From Bacillus licheniformis DSM 13 = ATCC 14580 (GTDB taxonomy: Bacteria > Bacillota > Bacilli > Bacillales > Bacillaceae): 64,000 nucleotides of DNA. Positions 51,474-60,166 of the stretch are shown here, piece by piece. A program made the translations under genes and the position numbers. Positions within the stretch are counted from its first letter, which is position 1. The number at the start of each line of letters is the position of its first letter. The DNA is taken from NCBI RefSeq assembly GCF_000011645.1, contig NC_006270.3, positions 1,795,501 to 1,859,500 of the forward strand, in the 5' to 3' direction. The notes under the pieces are model-generated. The model made no database searches, was not told the DNA's origin, and worked only from the letters and a program-made list of their open reading frames with translations.

Positions 51474-53624
51474 ATGGCTAAAATGAGAGTTTATGAATAT
51501 GCAAAAGCCATAAATGTTTCAAGTAAGGATATTATCGCGGCATTGAAAGATATGAATATCGAAGTCAATAACCATATGGCGATGATCGAAGAAAATGCGA
51601 TCAAACAGCTCGATCAAAAATTCAAGAAGAGCGCTAAACCTGCGGGAAATAAAAAGGATGCCGGTACAGGCGGACAAAAGCCGCAGCAAGAAGCCGCAAA
51701 ACTGAATGCCGGAAGTAAGCCAAACAAAAATCGAGACGGAAAGAAGAATAACGTGCAGAATACTCAATTTAACAATAAAAACAAGAAGAAAAACAACAAC
51801 AACAAAAAGAACAAACGCGGTAAAAATCATCAATCTCCTCAGGAGAAGCAGTTCAAGCCGAAAAAAGAACTGCCTGAAAAAATCGAATTTACCAACTCAA
51901 TGTCGGTCGGCGCGCTTGCCGAAGAGCTCGGAAAAGAACCGTCAGAAATCATTAAAAAATTAATGCTTCTCGGCATCATGGCGACGATCAACCAAGATCT
52001 TGACAAAGATACCGTTGAGCTGATCGCTTCAGAATACGGCGTCGAAGTCGAAGAAGTGATCGTCCATGAAGAAACCGAATTCGAAAAATACGAAGAGCCG
52101 GATAACGAAGAAGACCTCGAAATCCGTCCTCCTGTCGTAACGATCATGGGTCACGTCGACCACGGAAAAACAACGCTTCTCGACAGCATCAGAAAAACGA
52201 AGGTCGTTGAAGGCGAAGCCGGAGGCATCACTCAGCATATCGGCGCTTATCAGATCGAGGAAAACGGCAAGAAGATTACCTTCCTCGACACTCCGGGCCA
52301 CGCCGCGTTTACAACGATGCGCGCACGCGGTGCGGAAGTTACGGACATTACGATTCTCGTCGTAGCTGCAGATGACGGGGTCATGCCGCAGACGGTTGAA
52401 GCGATCAACCATGCGAAAGCGGCTGAAGTGCCGATCATCGTCGCTGTCAACAAAATCGACAAACCGACGGCAAACCCTGACCGCGTGATGCAGGAGCTGA
52501 CTGAACACGGTCTTGTTCCTGAAGCATGGGGAGGCGAGACGATTTTTGTTCCTCTTTCCGCACTTTCAGGAGAGGGAATCGATGAGCTGATCGAAATGAT
52601 CCTGCTCGTCAGCGAAGTCGAGGAGCTCAAAGCAAATCCGAACCGCAGGGCAAAAGGAACGGTCATCGAAGCCGAGCTTGATAAAGGTAAAGGTTCTGTC
52701 GCAACGTTGCTCGTTCAAAACGGAACGCTTCACGTCGGAGATCCGATCGTCGTCGGGAACACTTTCGGACGCGTTCGTGCGATGGTCAATGATGTCGGCA
52801 GACGCGTGAAATCGGCGGGACCGTCAACTCCTGTTGAGATCACCGGGTTGAACGAAGTTCCGAACGCAGGGGATCAGTTCCTTGTGTTCAAAGACGAAAA
52901 AACAGCCCGTTCCGTCGGCGAAGCGCGCGCTACCAAACAGCTTGAAGAACAGCGCAGCGATAAAGCGAAGCTCAGCCTTGATGACTTGTTTGAACAGATT
53001 AAACAAGGCGATGTCAAAGAAATTAACCTCGTCGTAAAAGCCGATGTTCAAGGCTCTGTTGAAGCGCTGGCCGCAGCTTTGCAAAAAATTGAGGTCGAAG
53101 GCGTCAGAGTCAAAATCATCCACACAGGCGTAGGTGCGATTACCGAATCAGACATTATTTTAGCTTCTGCATCAAATGCAATCGTGATCGGGTTTAATGT
53201 CAGACCTGACGGAAATGCTAAGAGTACCGCCGAAGCCGAAAATGTGGATATCCGCCTCCACCGCATCATTTATAAAGTCATCGATGAGATCGAAGCAGCC
53301 ATGAAAGGCATGCTTGATCCTGAGTATGAAGAAAAAGTGATCGGCATGGTTGAAGTCCGTCAAACATTCAAAGTCTCTAAAATCGGAACGATTGCCGGAG
53401 GCTATGTAACGGAAGGTACGATCACGCGCGACAGCGGAATCCGCTTGATCCGCGACGGCGTCGTCATCTTTGAAGGGGAAGTCGATGTGCTGAAACGCTT
53501 TAAAGATGATGTCAAAGAAGTTTCACAAGGCTATGAATGTGGTATCACCATTAAGAAATACAACGACATACGCGAAGGCGATATGATCGAAGCGTATGTC
53601 ATGCAAGAAATTGAAAGAAAGTGA
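51474..53624 (+). CDS. infB: Translation initiation factor IF-2
   Basis: IF-2 is the GTPase that brings fMet-tRNA to the 30S subunit. The 716-aa product has an N-terminal IF2-N domain, a low-complexity K/N-rich linker (~80-120), a second IF2-N domain (~142-195), the G domain (GHVDHGKT at 226-233, DTPGH, NKID) and domains II-IV. GTG at codon 94 (51753) is preceded by GGAAAG and could start a shorter form. GGGGTGAA precedes the ATG. It overlaps ylxP by 4 bases. Confidence 0.98.
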   Translation: MAKMRVYEYAKAINVSSKDIIAALKDMNIEVNNHMAMIEENAIKQLDQKFKKSAKPAGNKKDAGTGGQKPQQEAAKLNAGSKPNKNRDGKKNNVQNTQFNNKNKKKNNNNKKNKRGKNHQSPQEKQFKPKKELPEKIEFTNSMSVGALAEELGKEPSEIIKKLMLLGIMATINQDLDKDTVELIASEYGVEVEEVIVHEETEFEKYEEPDNEEDLEIRPPVVTIMGHVDHGKTTLLDSIRKTKVVEGEAGGITQHIGAYQIEENGKKITFLDTPGHAAFTTMRARGAEVTDITILVVAADDGVMPQTVEAINHAKAAEVPIIVAVNKIDKPTANPDRVMQELTEHGLVPEAWGGETIFVPLSALSGEGIDELIEMILLVSEVEELKANPNRRAKGTVIEAELDKGKGSVATLLVQNGTLHVGDPIVVGNTFGRVRAMVNDVGRRVKSAGPSTPVEITGLNEVPNAGDQFLVFKDEKTARSVGEARATKQLEEQRSDKAKLSLDDLFEQIKQGDVKEINLVVKADVQGSVEALAAALQKIEVEGVRVKIIHTGVGAITESDIILASASNAIVIGFNVRPDGNAKSTAEAENVDIRLHRIIYKVIDEIEAAMKGMLDPEYEEKVIGMVEVRQTFKVSKIGTIAGGYVTEGTITRDSGIRLIRDGVVIFEGEVDVLKRFKDDVKEVSQGYECGITIKKYNDIREGDMIEAYVMQEIERK

Positions 53625-53899
53625 TCGGTTTCGTTGAATGCGAATGCATCATTTACGATGCATCATCACTCAAGGAAAAGCGGGCGGTGCTGAAGCGGAT
53701 CATCACAAGAATCCGCGCCAAGTTCAACGTTTCTGTTTCAGAAATTGACTATCAGGACACTTGGCAGCGCACAAGCTTTGGTATCGCCGCCGTTTCTTCC
53801 TCTCGCGTGCAAACGGAAAAAGAGCTGCAGCGGGTCCTCGCCTTTATTGACTCTTTTCCGGAAATTGAACGGACGATCACGAGAACAGAGTGGTTTTAA
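53621..53899 (+). CDS. ylxP: DUF503-family protein YlxP
   Basis: A conserved small protein of the DUF503 family, with a likely link to ribosome assembly by position only. The 92-aa product (MIGFVECECIIYDASSLKEK) contains DYQDTWQRTSFGIAAVSS. The start is GTG, overlapping the infB stop as GTGA, which implies coupling. Function is unknown. Confidence 0.92.
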   Translation: MIGFVECECIIYDASSLKEKRAVLKRIITRIRAKFNVSVSEIDYQDTWQRTSFGIAAVSSSRVQTEKELQRVLAFIDSFPEIERTITRTEWF

Positions 53900-53917
53900 C
53901 GTAGAGGTGGTATGGTC

Positions 53918-54271
53918 ATGACGATGAGAGCTACCCGTGTGGGAGAGCAGATGAAAAAAGAACTTGGTGACATTATCGGCAGAAAGCTGAAAGATCCGCG
54001 AATCGGATTTTTAACAGTCACCGACGTCAGGGTCTCAGGTGATTTGCAAATTGCCAAAGTGTATATTTCCGTTTTAGGCGATGAAAAGAAACGGGAAGAA
54101 ACGCTCAAAGGCCTGGCAAAAGCAAAGGGCTTTATTCGTTCCGAACTTGGAAACCGAATCAGGCTTCGCAAAACACCTGAAATCCATTTTGAGTTCGATG
54201 AATCGATCGATTACGGAAACCGTATCGAAACATTGATTCACGAGCTGAACGCAAACAAAGAAGAATCATAA
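53918..54271 (+). CDS. rbfA: 30S ribosome-binding factor RbfA
   Basis: RbfA is a KH-fold protein that binds the 30S subunit late in maturation and is important in the cold. The 117-aa product has GEQMKKELGDIIGRKLKDPR and the DLQIAKVYISVLGD strand. Of three in-frame ATGs (53912, 53918, 53924), 53918 is best spaced from GAGGTGG (53904-53910). Confidence 0.96.
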   Translation: MTMRATRVGEQMKKELGDIIGRKLKDPRIGFLTVTDVRVSGDLQIAKVYISVLGDEKKREETLKGLAKAKGFIRSELGNRIRLRKTPEIHFEFDESIDYGNRIETLIHELNANKEES

Positions 54272-54275
54272 GCTG

Positions 54276-54309
54276 AAAAAGGATAGGCGGGCGACTGCCT
54301 GTCCTTTTT
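54276..54309 (+). terminator. Hairpin/terminator between rbfA and truB
   Basis: AAAAAGGATAGGC (54276-54288) pairs with GCCTGTCCTTTTT (54297-54309), one wobble. The T-run is part of the stem, so it can act on both strands. truB may depend on read-through. Confidence 0.65.
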
Positions 54310-54342
54310 AGCTCCAAATGAGAAAGGGGCGAAGAAGCACGA

Positions 54343-55272
54343 ATGTATAACGGAGTCCTTCTATTACATAAACCGGTCGGCATGACCTCGCACGACTGCG
54401 TCATGAAGATCCGCAAACTGCTGAAAACAAAAAAGGTCGGCCATACCGGTACACTGGATCCCGAGGTGTCGGGCGTTCTCCCGATCTGCGTCGGGAGGGC
54501 AACCAAAATCGTCGAGTATTTGACCGAAAAGTCCAAAACATATGATGCAGAGGTCACGCTTGGCTGTTCCACGGAGACAGAGGATCAGACGGGGGAAGTC
54601 ACAGAAAAGAAACCCGTCTTAGCGCCGCCTGATGAACAGACCGTGCAGAGCGTCCTGAGATCTCTTGAAGGAACGATTGAGCAGGTTCCGCCGATGTATT
54701 CAGCTGTCAAGGTAGGCGGCAAAAAGCTGTATGAATACGCGCGGGCTGGAATCGAGGTTGAACGGCCGAAGCGGACCATCACCATCCATCATATCGAACT
54801 GACATCCGAGATCCGCCATGAGGGGGATAAAGCCCGCTTCCGGTTTGTTGTGACATGTTCAAAAGGCACATATGTCAGGACCTTGGCGGTAACCATCGGG
54901 GAGAAGCTCGGATATCCCGCGCATATGTCCAATCTGGTCAGGACCGCGTCAGGCCCTTTCACCCTTGACGAATGCTTGACCTTTGAAGACGTCGAAGGCT
55001 TGATCGCTGACGGAACATTGTCTGAAAAGCTCGTCCCCATCGAACGTGCGCTTGATCATTTGCCGAAATGGATAATTAGTGATACATTAGCTAAGAAAGT
55101 GGAAAATGGAGCGGTGCTTGAAACGCCCGGCAGCTTTTCTCATTTGACGAGCGAAGACCGCATTGCGGTCTTTACGGAAGCAGGCCGGTGCACAGCCGTC
55201 TATTATCCGCATCCGACCAAAACCGGTTTGTTGAAGCCGGCAAAAGTACTCGTGCAAAAAAGCGAACAATAG
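54343..55272 (+). CDS. truB: tRNA pseudouridine-55 synthase TruB
   Basis: TruB makes pseudouridine 55 in the T-arm of tRNA. The 309-aa product has the catalytic aspartate D39 in GHTGTLDPEVSGVL, the KPVGMTSHD N-terminus, the thumb and the C-terminal PUA-like region. GAAAGGGG precedes the ATG. It is followed closely by ribC. Confidence 0.97.
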   Translation: MYNGVLLLHKPVGMTSHDCVMKIRKLLKTKKVGHTGTLDPEVSGVLPICVGRATKIVEYLTEKSKTYDAEVTLGCSTETEDQTGEVTEKKPVLAPPDEQTVQSVLRSLEGTIEQVPPMYSAVKVGGKKLYEYARAGIEVERPKRTITIHHIELTSEIRHEGDKARFRFVVTCSKGTYVRTLAVTIGEKLGYPAHMSNLVRTASGPFTLDECLTFEDVEGLIADGTLSEKLVPIERALDHLPKWIISDTLAKKVENGAVLETPGSFSHLTSEDRIAVFTEAGRCTAVYYPHPTKTGLLKPAKVLVQKSEQ

Positions 55273-55287
55273 AAAAGGTGACCGTTC

Positions 55288-56247
55288 TTGAAGACGATAC
55301 ATATTTCCCACCCACACGACTTGAAGCGTGAGGATTTTCCGACATCAGTTATGGCATTAGGTTATTTTGACGGTGTTCACCTGGGACATCAGCAAGTGAT
55401 TCTTACAGCAAAAAACACCGCGGCAAGAGAAGGGGTCAAAACGTCCGTGATGACCTTTCATCCCCACCCTTCTGCCGTGCTCAAAAAAGGCCGGGAGCCG
55501 AAGGATTTAATCACGCCTTTGCAAGACAAAATCAGCATCATTGAAGATTTAGGGGTCGATTTTTTATACGTTGTCACATTTACCCCTGAATTCGCTTCTC
55601 TATCACCTGAGGAATTTATCGATCAATATATACTCGGCTTTCATGTCACTCATGTTGTAGCCGGATTTGACTTTACCTTCGGGAAATTCGGCAAAGGCAC
55701 TATGGAAAACTTCCAGGAGTATGCGAAAGGCCGTGTTAAAAGCACGTCTGTCGCAAAATATTCCAATCAGGATCAAAAGGTAAGCTCCACGAGGATCCGC
55801 AGCGTTCTGGGAGCCGGTGACGTCGAGTACGCTGCTGAACTGCTCGGCAGGCCGTACCATGTGAAAGGCTTTGTGATCCACGGCGATAAAAGAGGCCGCA
55901 CGATCGGATTTCCGACCGCGAATATCGGCCTTAAAGACACATACATCGTCCCGCCGACAGGTGTGTACGCCGTTAAAGCCGAAATCGGCGGCGCTGTCTA
56001 CAACGGCGTCTGCAATGTCGGATACAAGCCGACGTTTTACGAAAAACGGCCGGGTCAGCCTTCAATCGAAGTCAACTTATTCGATTTTGACCGTGACATA
56101 TACGGCTCCGAAATCAAGGTTGAATGGTATAAGCGGCTGAGGAGCGAAAAAAAATTCGGCAGCGTTGACGAGCTTGTCGAACAGATTTCTAGAGACAAAG
56201 AAGAAGCGATCCGCTTCTTCAGAGAGCGGAAGCCGGCCGGAATCTAG
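55288..56247 (+). CDS. ribC: Bifunctional riboflavin kinase/FAD synthetase
   Basis: RibC (RibF in other bacteria) makes FMN and then FAD. The 319-aa product has an N-terminal nucleotidyltransferase domain (ALGYFDGVHLGHQQVI, and KVSSTRIRSVLGAGD) and a C-terminal flavokinase domain (KRGRTIGFPTANI, GVYAV, NVGYKPTF). The start is TTG after AAGGTGA. It is the last gene of the block before the rpsO promoter. Confidence 0.97.
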   Translation: MKTIHISHPHDLKREDFPTSVMALGYFDGVHLGHQQVILTAKNTAAREGVKTSVMTFHPHPSAVLKKGREPKDLITPLQDKISIIEDLGVDFLYVVTFTPEFASLSPEEFIDQYILGFHVTHVVAGFDFTFGKFGKGTMENFQEYAKGRVKSTSVAKYSNQDQKVSSTRIRSVLGAGDVEYAAELLGRPYHVKGFVIHGDKRGRTIGFPTANIGLKDTYIVPPTGVYAVKAEIGGAVYNGVCNVGYKPTFYEKRPGQPSIEVNLFDFDRDIYGSEIKVEWYKRLRSEKKFGSVDELVEQISRDKEEAIRFFRERKPAGI

Positions 56248-56310
56248 ATGTATGGAAACGGCAATACGCGTCAACAATGGTGATAAAAAGGTAAACTTCA
56301 TCATAAATGG

Positions 56311-56339
56311 TTGCATTAGACCCGAACTTTTAGTATCAT
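56311..56339 (+). promoter_or_regulatory. Sigma-A promoter for rpsO
   Basis: TTGCAT (56311-56316), 17 nt, TATCAT (56334-56339). The leader to rpsO would be about 87 nt. Confidence 0.7.
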
Positions 56340-56345
56340 ATTGTC

Positions 56346-56420
56346 TGTAGCTTTAAAACCGTTCACTTGGCAAATCGAATCACCGGCGTTTGCTAGGTAA
56401 TCGGGGCTAATATTATATGG
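56346..56420 (+). promoter_or_regulatory. Ribosomal S15 leader-type RNA before rpsO
   Basis: CTTGGCAAA (56366-56374) pairs with TTTGCTAGG (56389-56397), with outer TAGC (56348-56351) able to pair with GCTA near 56415, giving a junction like known S15 autoregulatory leaders of Firmicutes. The fold is read by eye. Confidence 0.55.
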
Positions 56421-56432
56421 AGGTGAAACAGG

Positions 56433-56702
56433 ATGGCAATTACTCAAGAGCGTAAAACACAACTCATCAATGAGTTCAAAACCCACGAATCTGACACGGG
56501 ATCACCGGAAGTTCAGATCGCTATCCTAACAGATCAAATCAACAACTTGAACGAGCATTTACGCACTCACAAGAAAGACCATCACTCACGTCGCGGTCTT
56601 CTTAAAATGGTAGGTAAACGTCGTAATCTTCTTACGTATCTTCGTAACAAAGACGTAACTCGTTACCGTGAGTTGATCAACAAACTTGGATTACGTCGAT
56701 AA
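56433..56702 (+). CDS. rpsO: 30S ribosomal protein S15
   Basis: S15 binds 16S rRNA helices 20-22 early in assembly. The 89-aa product has the S15 signature (TDQINNLNEHLRTHKKDHHS, GLLKMVGKRRNLLTYL). GGAGGTGA precedes the ATG. It is a single-gene unit with its own promoter and terminator. Confidence 0.99.
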   Translation: MAITQERKTQLINEFKTHESDTGSPEVQIAILTDQINNLNEHLRTHKKDHHSRRGLLKMVGKRRNLLTYLRNKDVTRYRELINKLGLRR

Positions 56703-56706
56703 TCGT

Positions 56707-56733
56707 AAAAAGCGGGAGGATTCCCGCTTTTTT
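56707..56733 (+). terminator. Intrinsic terminator after rpsO
   Basis: AAAAGCGGGA (56708-56717) pairs with TCCCGCTTTT (56722-56731), followed by T, five bases past the stop. Confidence 0.92.
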
Positions 56734-56829
56734 ATCGTATAAGAACGAATATCCGGCAACTCTAAAACGCGTTGTTCATATAAATGATTTTAAATGACAC
56801 CGATTCATTCTTTACATAGCACTTTGCCA

Positions 56830-56859
56830 TTGATATGTTCAATTCATTTCGTTCATAAT
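56830..56859 (+). promoter_or_regulatory. Sigma-A promoter for pnp
   Basis: TTGATA (56830-56835), 18 nt, CATAAT (56854-56859). A weaker TTTACA/TATGTT pair (56811-56839) overlaps it. The leader is about 40 nt. Confidence 0.6.
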
Positions 56860-56903
56860 AGGAGTAACCTAAAAACTATCCGAAGAGAGGAGTTCATATA
56901 AGA

Positions 56904-59021
56904 ATGGGACAAGAGAAACATGTCTTTTCCATAGATTGGGCCGGCCGCAAGCTCACAGTAGAAACCGGCCAGCTTGCAAAACAAGCAAACGGAGCTGTCA
57001 TGGTGCGTTATGGAGACACTGCAGTGCTCAGCACCGCAACGGCTTCAAAAGAACCTAAAACCGTAGACTTTTTCCCGTTAACCGTAAATTACGAAGAAAG
57101 ACTTTACGCCGTCGGAAAGATTCCGGGCGGGTTTATTAAAAGAGAGGGAAGACCGAGCGAAAAAGCGATTCTCGCCAGCCGGTTAATCGACAGGCCGATC
57201 CGCCCGCTGTTCGCAGACGGCTTCCGGAATGAAGTTCAAGTCGTCAGCATCGTCATGAGCGTTGACCAGGATTGTTCGTCAGAAATGGCGGCAATGTTTG
57301 GATCATCTCTTGCGCTGTGCGTATCCGACATCCCGTTTGAAGGGCCGATCGCCGGAGTGACGGTAGGCCGGGTTGACAACAAATTCATCATCAATCCGAC
57401 ACTTGAACAGCTTGAAAAAAGCGACATTCATCTCGTCGTAGCGGGAACGAAGGACGCGATCAACATGGTTGAAGCGGGAGCAGACGAAGTTCCGGAAGAG
57501 ATCATGCTTGAAGCGATCATGTTCGGTCACGAGGAGATCAAACGGCTGATTGCCTTCCAGGAGGAAATCGTCGCCGCTGTCGGGAAAGAAAAATCAGAAA
57601 TCACCCTGTATGAGATCGATTCCGATCTGAAAGAAAAAGTGCGGGGAATGGCCGAATCGAACCTCTTAAAAGCCATTCAGGTTCATGAAAAGCATGCGCG
57701 CGAGGACGCGATCAGCGAAGTGAAAAACGAGGTTTTGGCCAAGTTTGAAGAAGAGGAACACGATGAAGAAACGCTGAAACAAGTGAAAGACATTTTGTCC
57801 CAGCTTGTTAAAAATGAAGTGCGCCGTCTGATTACGGAGGAAAAAGTTCGTCCTGACGGCAGGGCTGTCGATGAGATCCGCCCGCTTTCTTCAGAAGTCG
57901 GACTGCTTCCGAGAACACACGGTTCAGGACTTTTTACAAGGGGACAGACTCAGGCGCTCAGCATTTGTACGCTCGGTGCGCTTGGCGATGTGCAGATTTT
58001 AGACGGTCTCGGCGTCGAAGAATCCAAACGCTTTATGCACCATTACAACTTCCCGCAGTTCAGCGTCGGGGAAACAGGGCCGATGCGCGGGCCGGGACGC
58101 CGCGAAATCGGGCACGGAGCCCTCGGGGAACGAGCGCTTGAGCCGATTGTTCCGTCTGAAAAAGACTTCCCGTACACCATCCGCCTCGTCTCTGAAGTGC
58201 TTGAATCAAACGGTTCCACTTCCCAGGCGAGCATTTGTGCAAGCACGCTAGCGATGATGGATGCAGGGGTGCCGATTAAAGCCCCGGTTGCCGGAATCGC
58301 GATGGGTCTTGTCAAATCAGGTGACAACTATACCGTCTTAACCGATATTCAAGGTATGGAAGACCATCTCGGGGATATGGACTTTAAAGTGGCGGGAACG
58401 TCCAAAGGCGTCACAGCTCTGCAAATGGATATTAAGATCGAAGGCTTATCGAGAGAGATTTTGGAAGAGGCTCTTCAGCAGGCGAAAAAAGGCAGAATGG
58501 AGATCCTTGAAAGCATGCTGAGCACATTGGCTGAATCAAGAAAAGAGCTTTCTCCTTATGCGCCGAAAATCTTGACGATGTCGATCAATCCGGATAAAAT
58601 CCGCGACGTCATCGGACCAAGCGGAAAACAAATCAATAAGATCATTGAAGATACAGGCGTTAAAATCGATATTGAACAAGACGGCACAATCTTCATTTCT
58701 TCTACCGATGAAAGCATGAACCAAAAAGCGAAGAAAATCATCGAAGACCTTGTCAGAGAAGTTGAAGTCGGACAGCTTTACTTAGGTAAAGTGAAGCGGA
58801 TTGAAAAATTCGGAGCTTTCGTTGAACTGTTCAGCGGAAAAGACGGTCTTGTCCATATTTCAGAGCTTGCGCTCGAACGGGTAGGAAAAGTCGAAGATGT
58901 CGTCAAAATCGGCGACGAGCTCCTTGTAAAGGTTACTGAAATCGATAAACAAGGACGCGTCAACTTATCAAGAAAAGCTGTACTGCGTGAACAGAAGGAA
59001 AAAGAAGAACAAAAATCGTAA
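56904..59021 (+). CDS. pnp: Polyribonucleotide nucleotidyltransferase (PNPase)
   Basis: PNPase is the phosphorolytic 3'-5' exoribonuclease, and is needed for competence and cold growth in Bacillus. The 705-aa product has two RNase PH domains (second with MRGPGRREIGHGALGERAL and DHLGDMDFKVAGT, carrying the catalytic aspartates), an all-helical linker, a KH domain (VIGPSGKQINKIIEDTG) and an S1 domain (~620-690). GAGAGGAG precedes the ATG. Confidence 0.98.
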   Translation: MGQEKHVFSIDWAGRKLTVETGQLAKQANGAVMVRYGDTAVLSTATASKEPKTVDFFPLTVNYEERLYAVGKIPGGFIKREGRPSEKAILASRLIDRPIRPLFADGFRNEVQVVSIVMSVDQDCSSEMAAMFGSSLALCVSDIPFEGPIAGVTVGRVDNKFIINPTLEQLEKSDIHLVVAGTKDAINMVEAGADEVPEEIMLEAIMFGHEEIKRLIAFQEEIVAAVGKEKSEITLYEIDSDLKEKVRGMAESNLLKAIQVHEKHAREDAISEVKNEVLAKFEEEEHDEETLKQVKDILSQLVKNEVRRLITEEKVRPDGRAVDEIRPLSSEVGLLPRTHGSGLFTRGQTQALSICTLGALGDVQILDGLGVEESKRFMHHYNFPQFSVGETGPMRGPGRREIGHGALGERALEPIVPSEKDFPYTIRLVSEVLESNGSTSQASICASTLAMMDAGVPIKAPVAGIAMGLVKSGDNYTVLTDIQGMEDHLGDMDFKVAGTSKGVTALQMDIKIEGLSREILEEALQQAKKGRMEILESMLSTLAESRKELSPYAPKILTMSINPDKIRDVIGPSGKQINKIIEDTGVKIDIEQDGTIFISSTDESMNQKAKKIIEDLVREVEVGQLYLGKVKRIEKFGAFVELFSGKDGLVHISELALERVGKVEDVVKIGDELLVKVTEIDKQGRVNLSRKAVLREQKEKEEQKS

Positions 59022-59065
59022 AAAAAACGGTGTCTATCTTGCTTCTGTCTTCGTCTTCAAGCAAC

Positions 59066-59097
59066 AGGAAGCCTGGGTAACCCGGCTTCTTTGTTTT
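59066..59097 (+). terminator. Intrinsic terminator after pnp
   Basis: GAAGCC (59068-59073) with GGCTTC (59084-59089), plus GGG/CCC inside and a one-base bulge, followed by TTTGTTTT. Confidence 0.75.
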
Positions 59098-59167
59098 AAG
59101 CCGTGAAAACGGTCCGGTTCTATCTTGTCCTTTTCTCACATATTTTGTGGGGAAGGGAGGAATACAA

Positions 59168-60130
59168 TTGAAAGGAACGATTGTTCGGATTTCCGTTTTT
59201 TTCTTTCTTTTGCTGATGTCCTATCAGATGATGAACCGTCCGTATTCACAACATTACATAGATGCGATGAAAAAAGACGCGGTCACGGTTGCCGCTCAAA
59301 AGGACGATTTGTACCAGGAGCTTTTGCAAAAAGCGCCTGAATATGAAGTGAAGGCCCAGAATGCGAAAATTGATCACATATGGAAAGCGATGCCCGGCTA
59401 CAACGGCTTAAAAGTAAACATCGAAAAATCGTACAAAAAAATGAAACAGGCCGGTGAATTTGATGAGAAACTGCTCGTTTATGACCAAGTGAAGCCTGAC
59501 GTTCATTTAGAATCCTTAAAGCCTGAGCCGATCTACCGCGGACACCCGGATAAACCGATGGTATCGTTTATTATCAATGTCGCTTGGGGTAATGAATATT
59601 TAGAAGAGATGCTTCCCGTCTTACAACAGCATCGTATCAAAGCCACCTTTTTTCTGGAGGGCAGATGGGTGAAGCATCACCCCGAGCTGGCCAAAGCCAT
59701 ACAAAACGGCGGGCATGAAATCGGAAACCATTCATACAATCATCCGGATATGAGCAAACTGACGAGAGAACGTATTTCAGAACAGCTGCGGATGACAAAT
59801 GAACAAATACAGGAAACGCTTGGCGTCAAGCCGAAGTGGTTCGCCCCGCCGAGCGGCAGCTTCCGCAAAGAGGTTGTGGATCAGGCTCACAAGATGGGGA
59901 TGGGAACGATCATGTGGACAGTTGATACGATCGATTGGCAGAAACCGCAGCCGGCCGTCTTACAGCAACGGGTATTAAGCAAAGTACATAACGGCGCCAT
60001 GATATTAATGCATCCGACAGATCCAACTGCAAAAAGTCTTGCCGTTTTGATACAGAACCTGCATGAAAAAGGCTATCAAATCGGAACTGTTTCACAGCTG
60101 ATGAATGAAAAAAGGCTTGTTGAAGAATAG
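59168..60130 (+). CDS. ylxY: Polysaccharide-deacetylase-like protein YlxY, degenerate active site
   Basis: A NodB-fold membrane-anchored protein; role unknown, possibly in sporulation. The 320-aa product has one N-terminal membrane helix (~4-20) and the deacetylase domain (~115-315). The histidine motif (NHSYNHPD), the DTIDW motif and the LMHP motif remain, but the usual TFDDG is replaced by SFIINVAWG and the usual RPP.G by APPSG, so two acidic residues and an arginine are lost. TTG 59168 after GGGAGG is preferred to an in-frame ATG at 59147. Confidence 0.9.
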   Translation: MKGTIVRISVFFFLLLMSYQMMNRPYSQHYIDAMKKDAVTVAAQKDDLYQELLQKAPEYEVKAQNAKIDHIWKAMPGYNGLKVNIEKSYKKMKQAGEFDEKLLVYDQVKPDVHLESLKPEPIYRGHPDKPMVSFIINVAWGNEYLEEMLPVLQQHRIKATFFLEGRWVKHHPELAKAIQNGGHEIGNHSYNHPDMSKLTRERISEQLRMTNEQIQETLGVKPKWFAPPSGSFRKEVVDQAHKMGMGTIMWTVDTIDWQKPQPAVLQQRVLSKVHNGAMILMHPTDPTAKSLAVLIQNLHEKGYQIGTVSQLMNEKRLVEE

Positions 60131-60166
60131 GATGTGCGGCCCGTTCTTTGAATAGGAGGAACAAAT

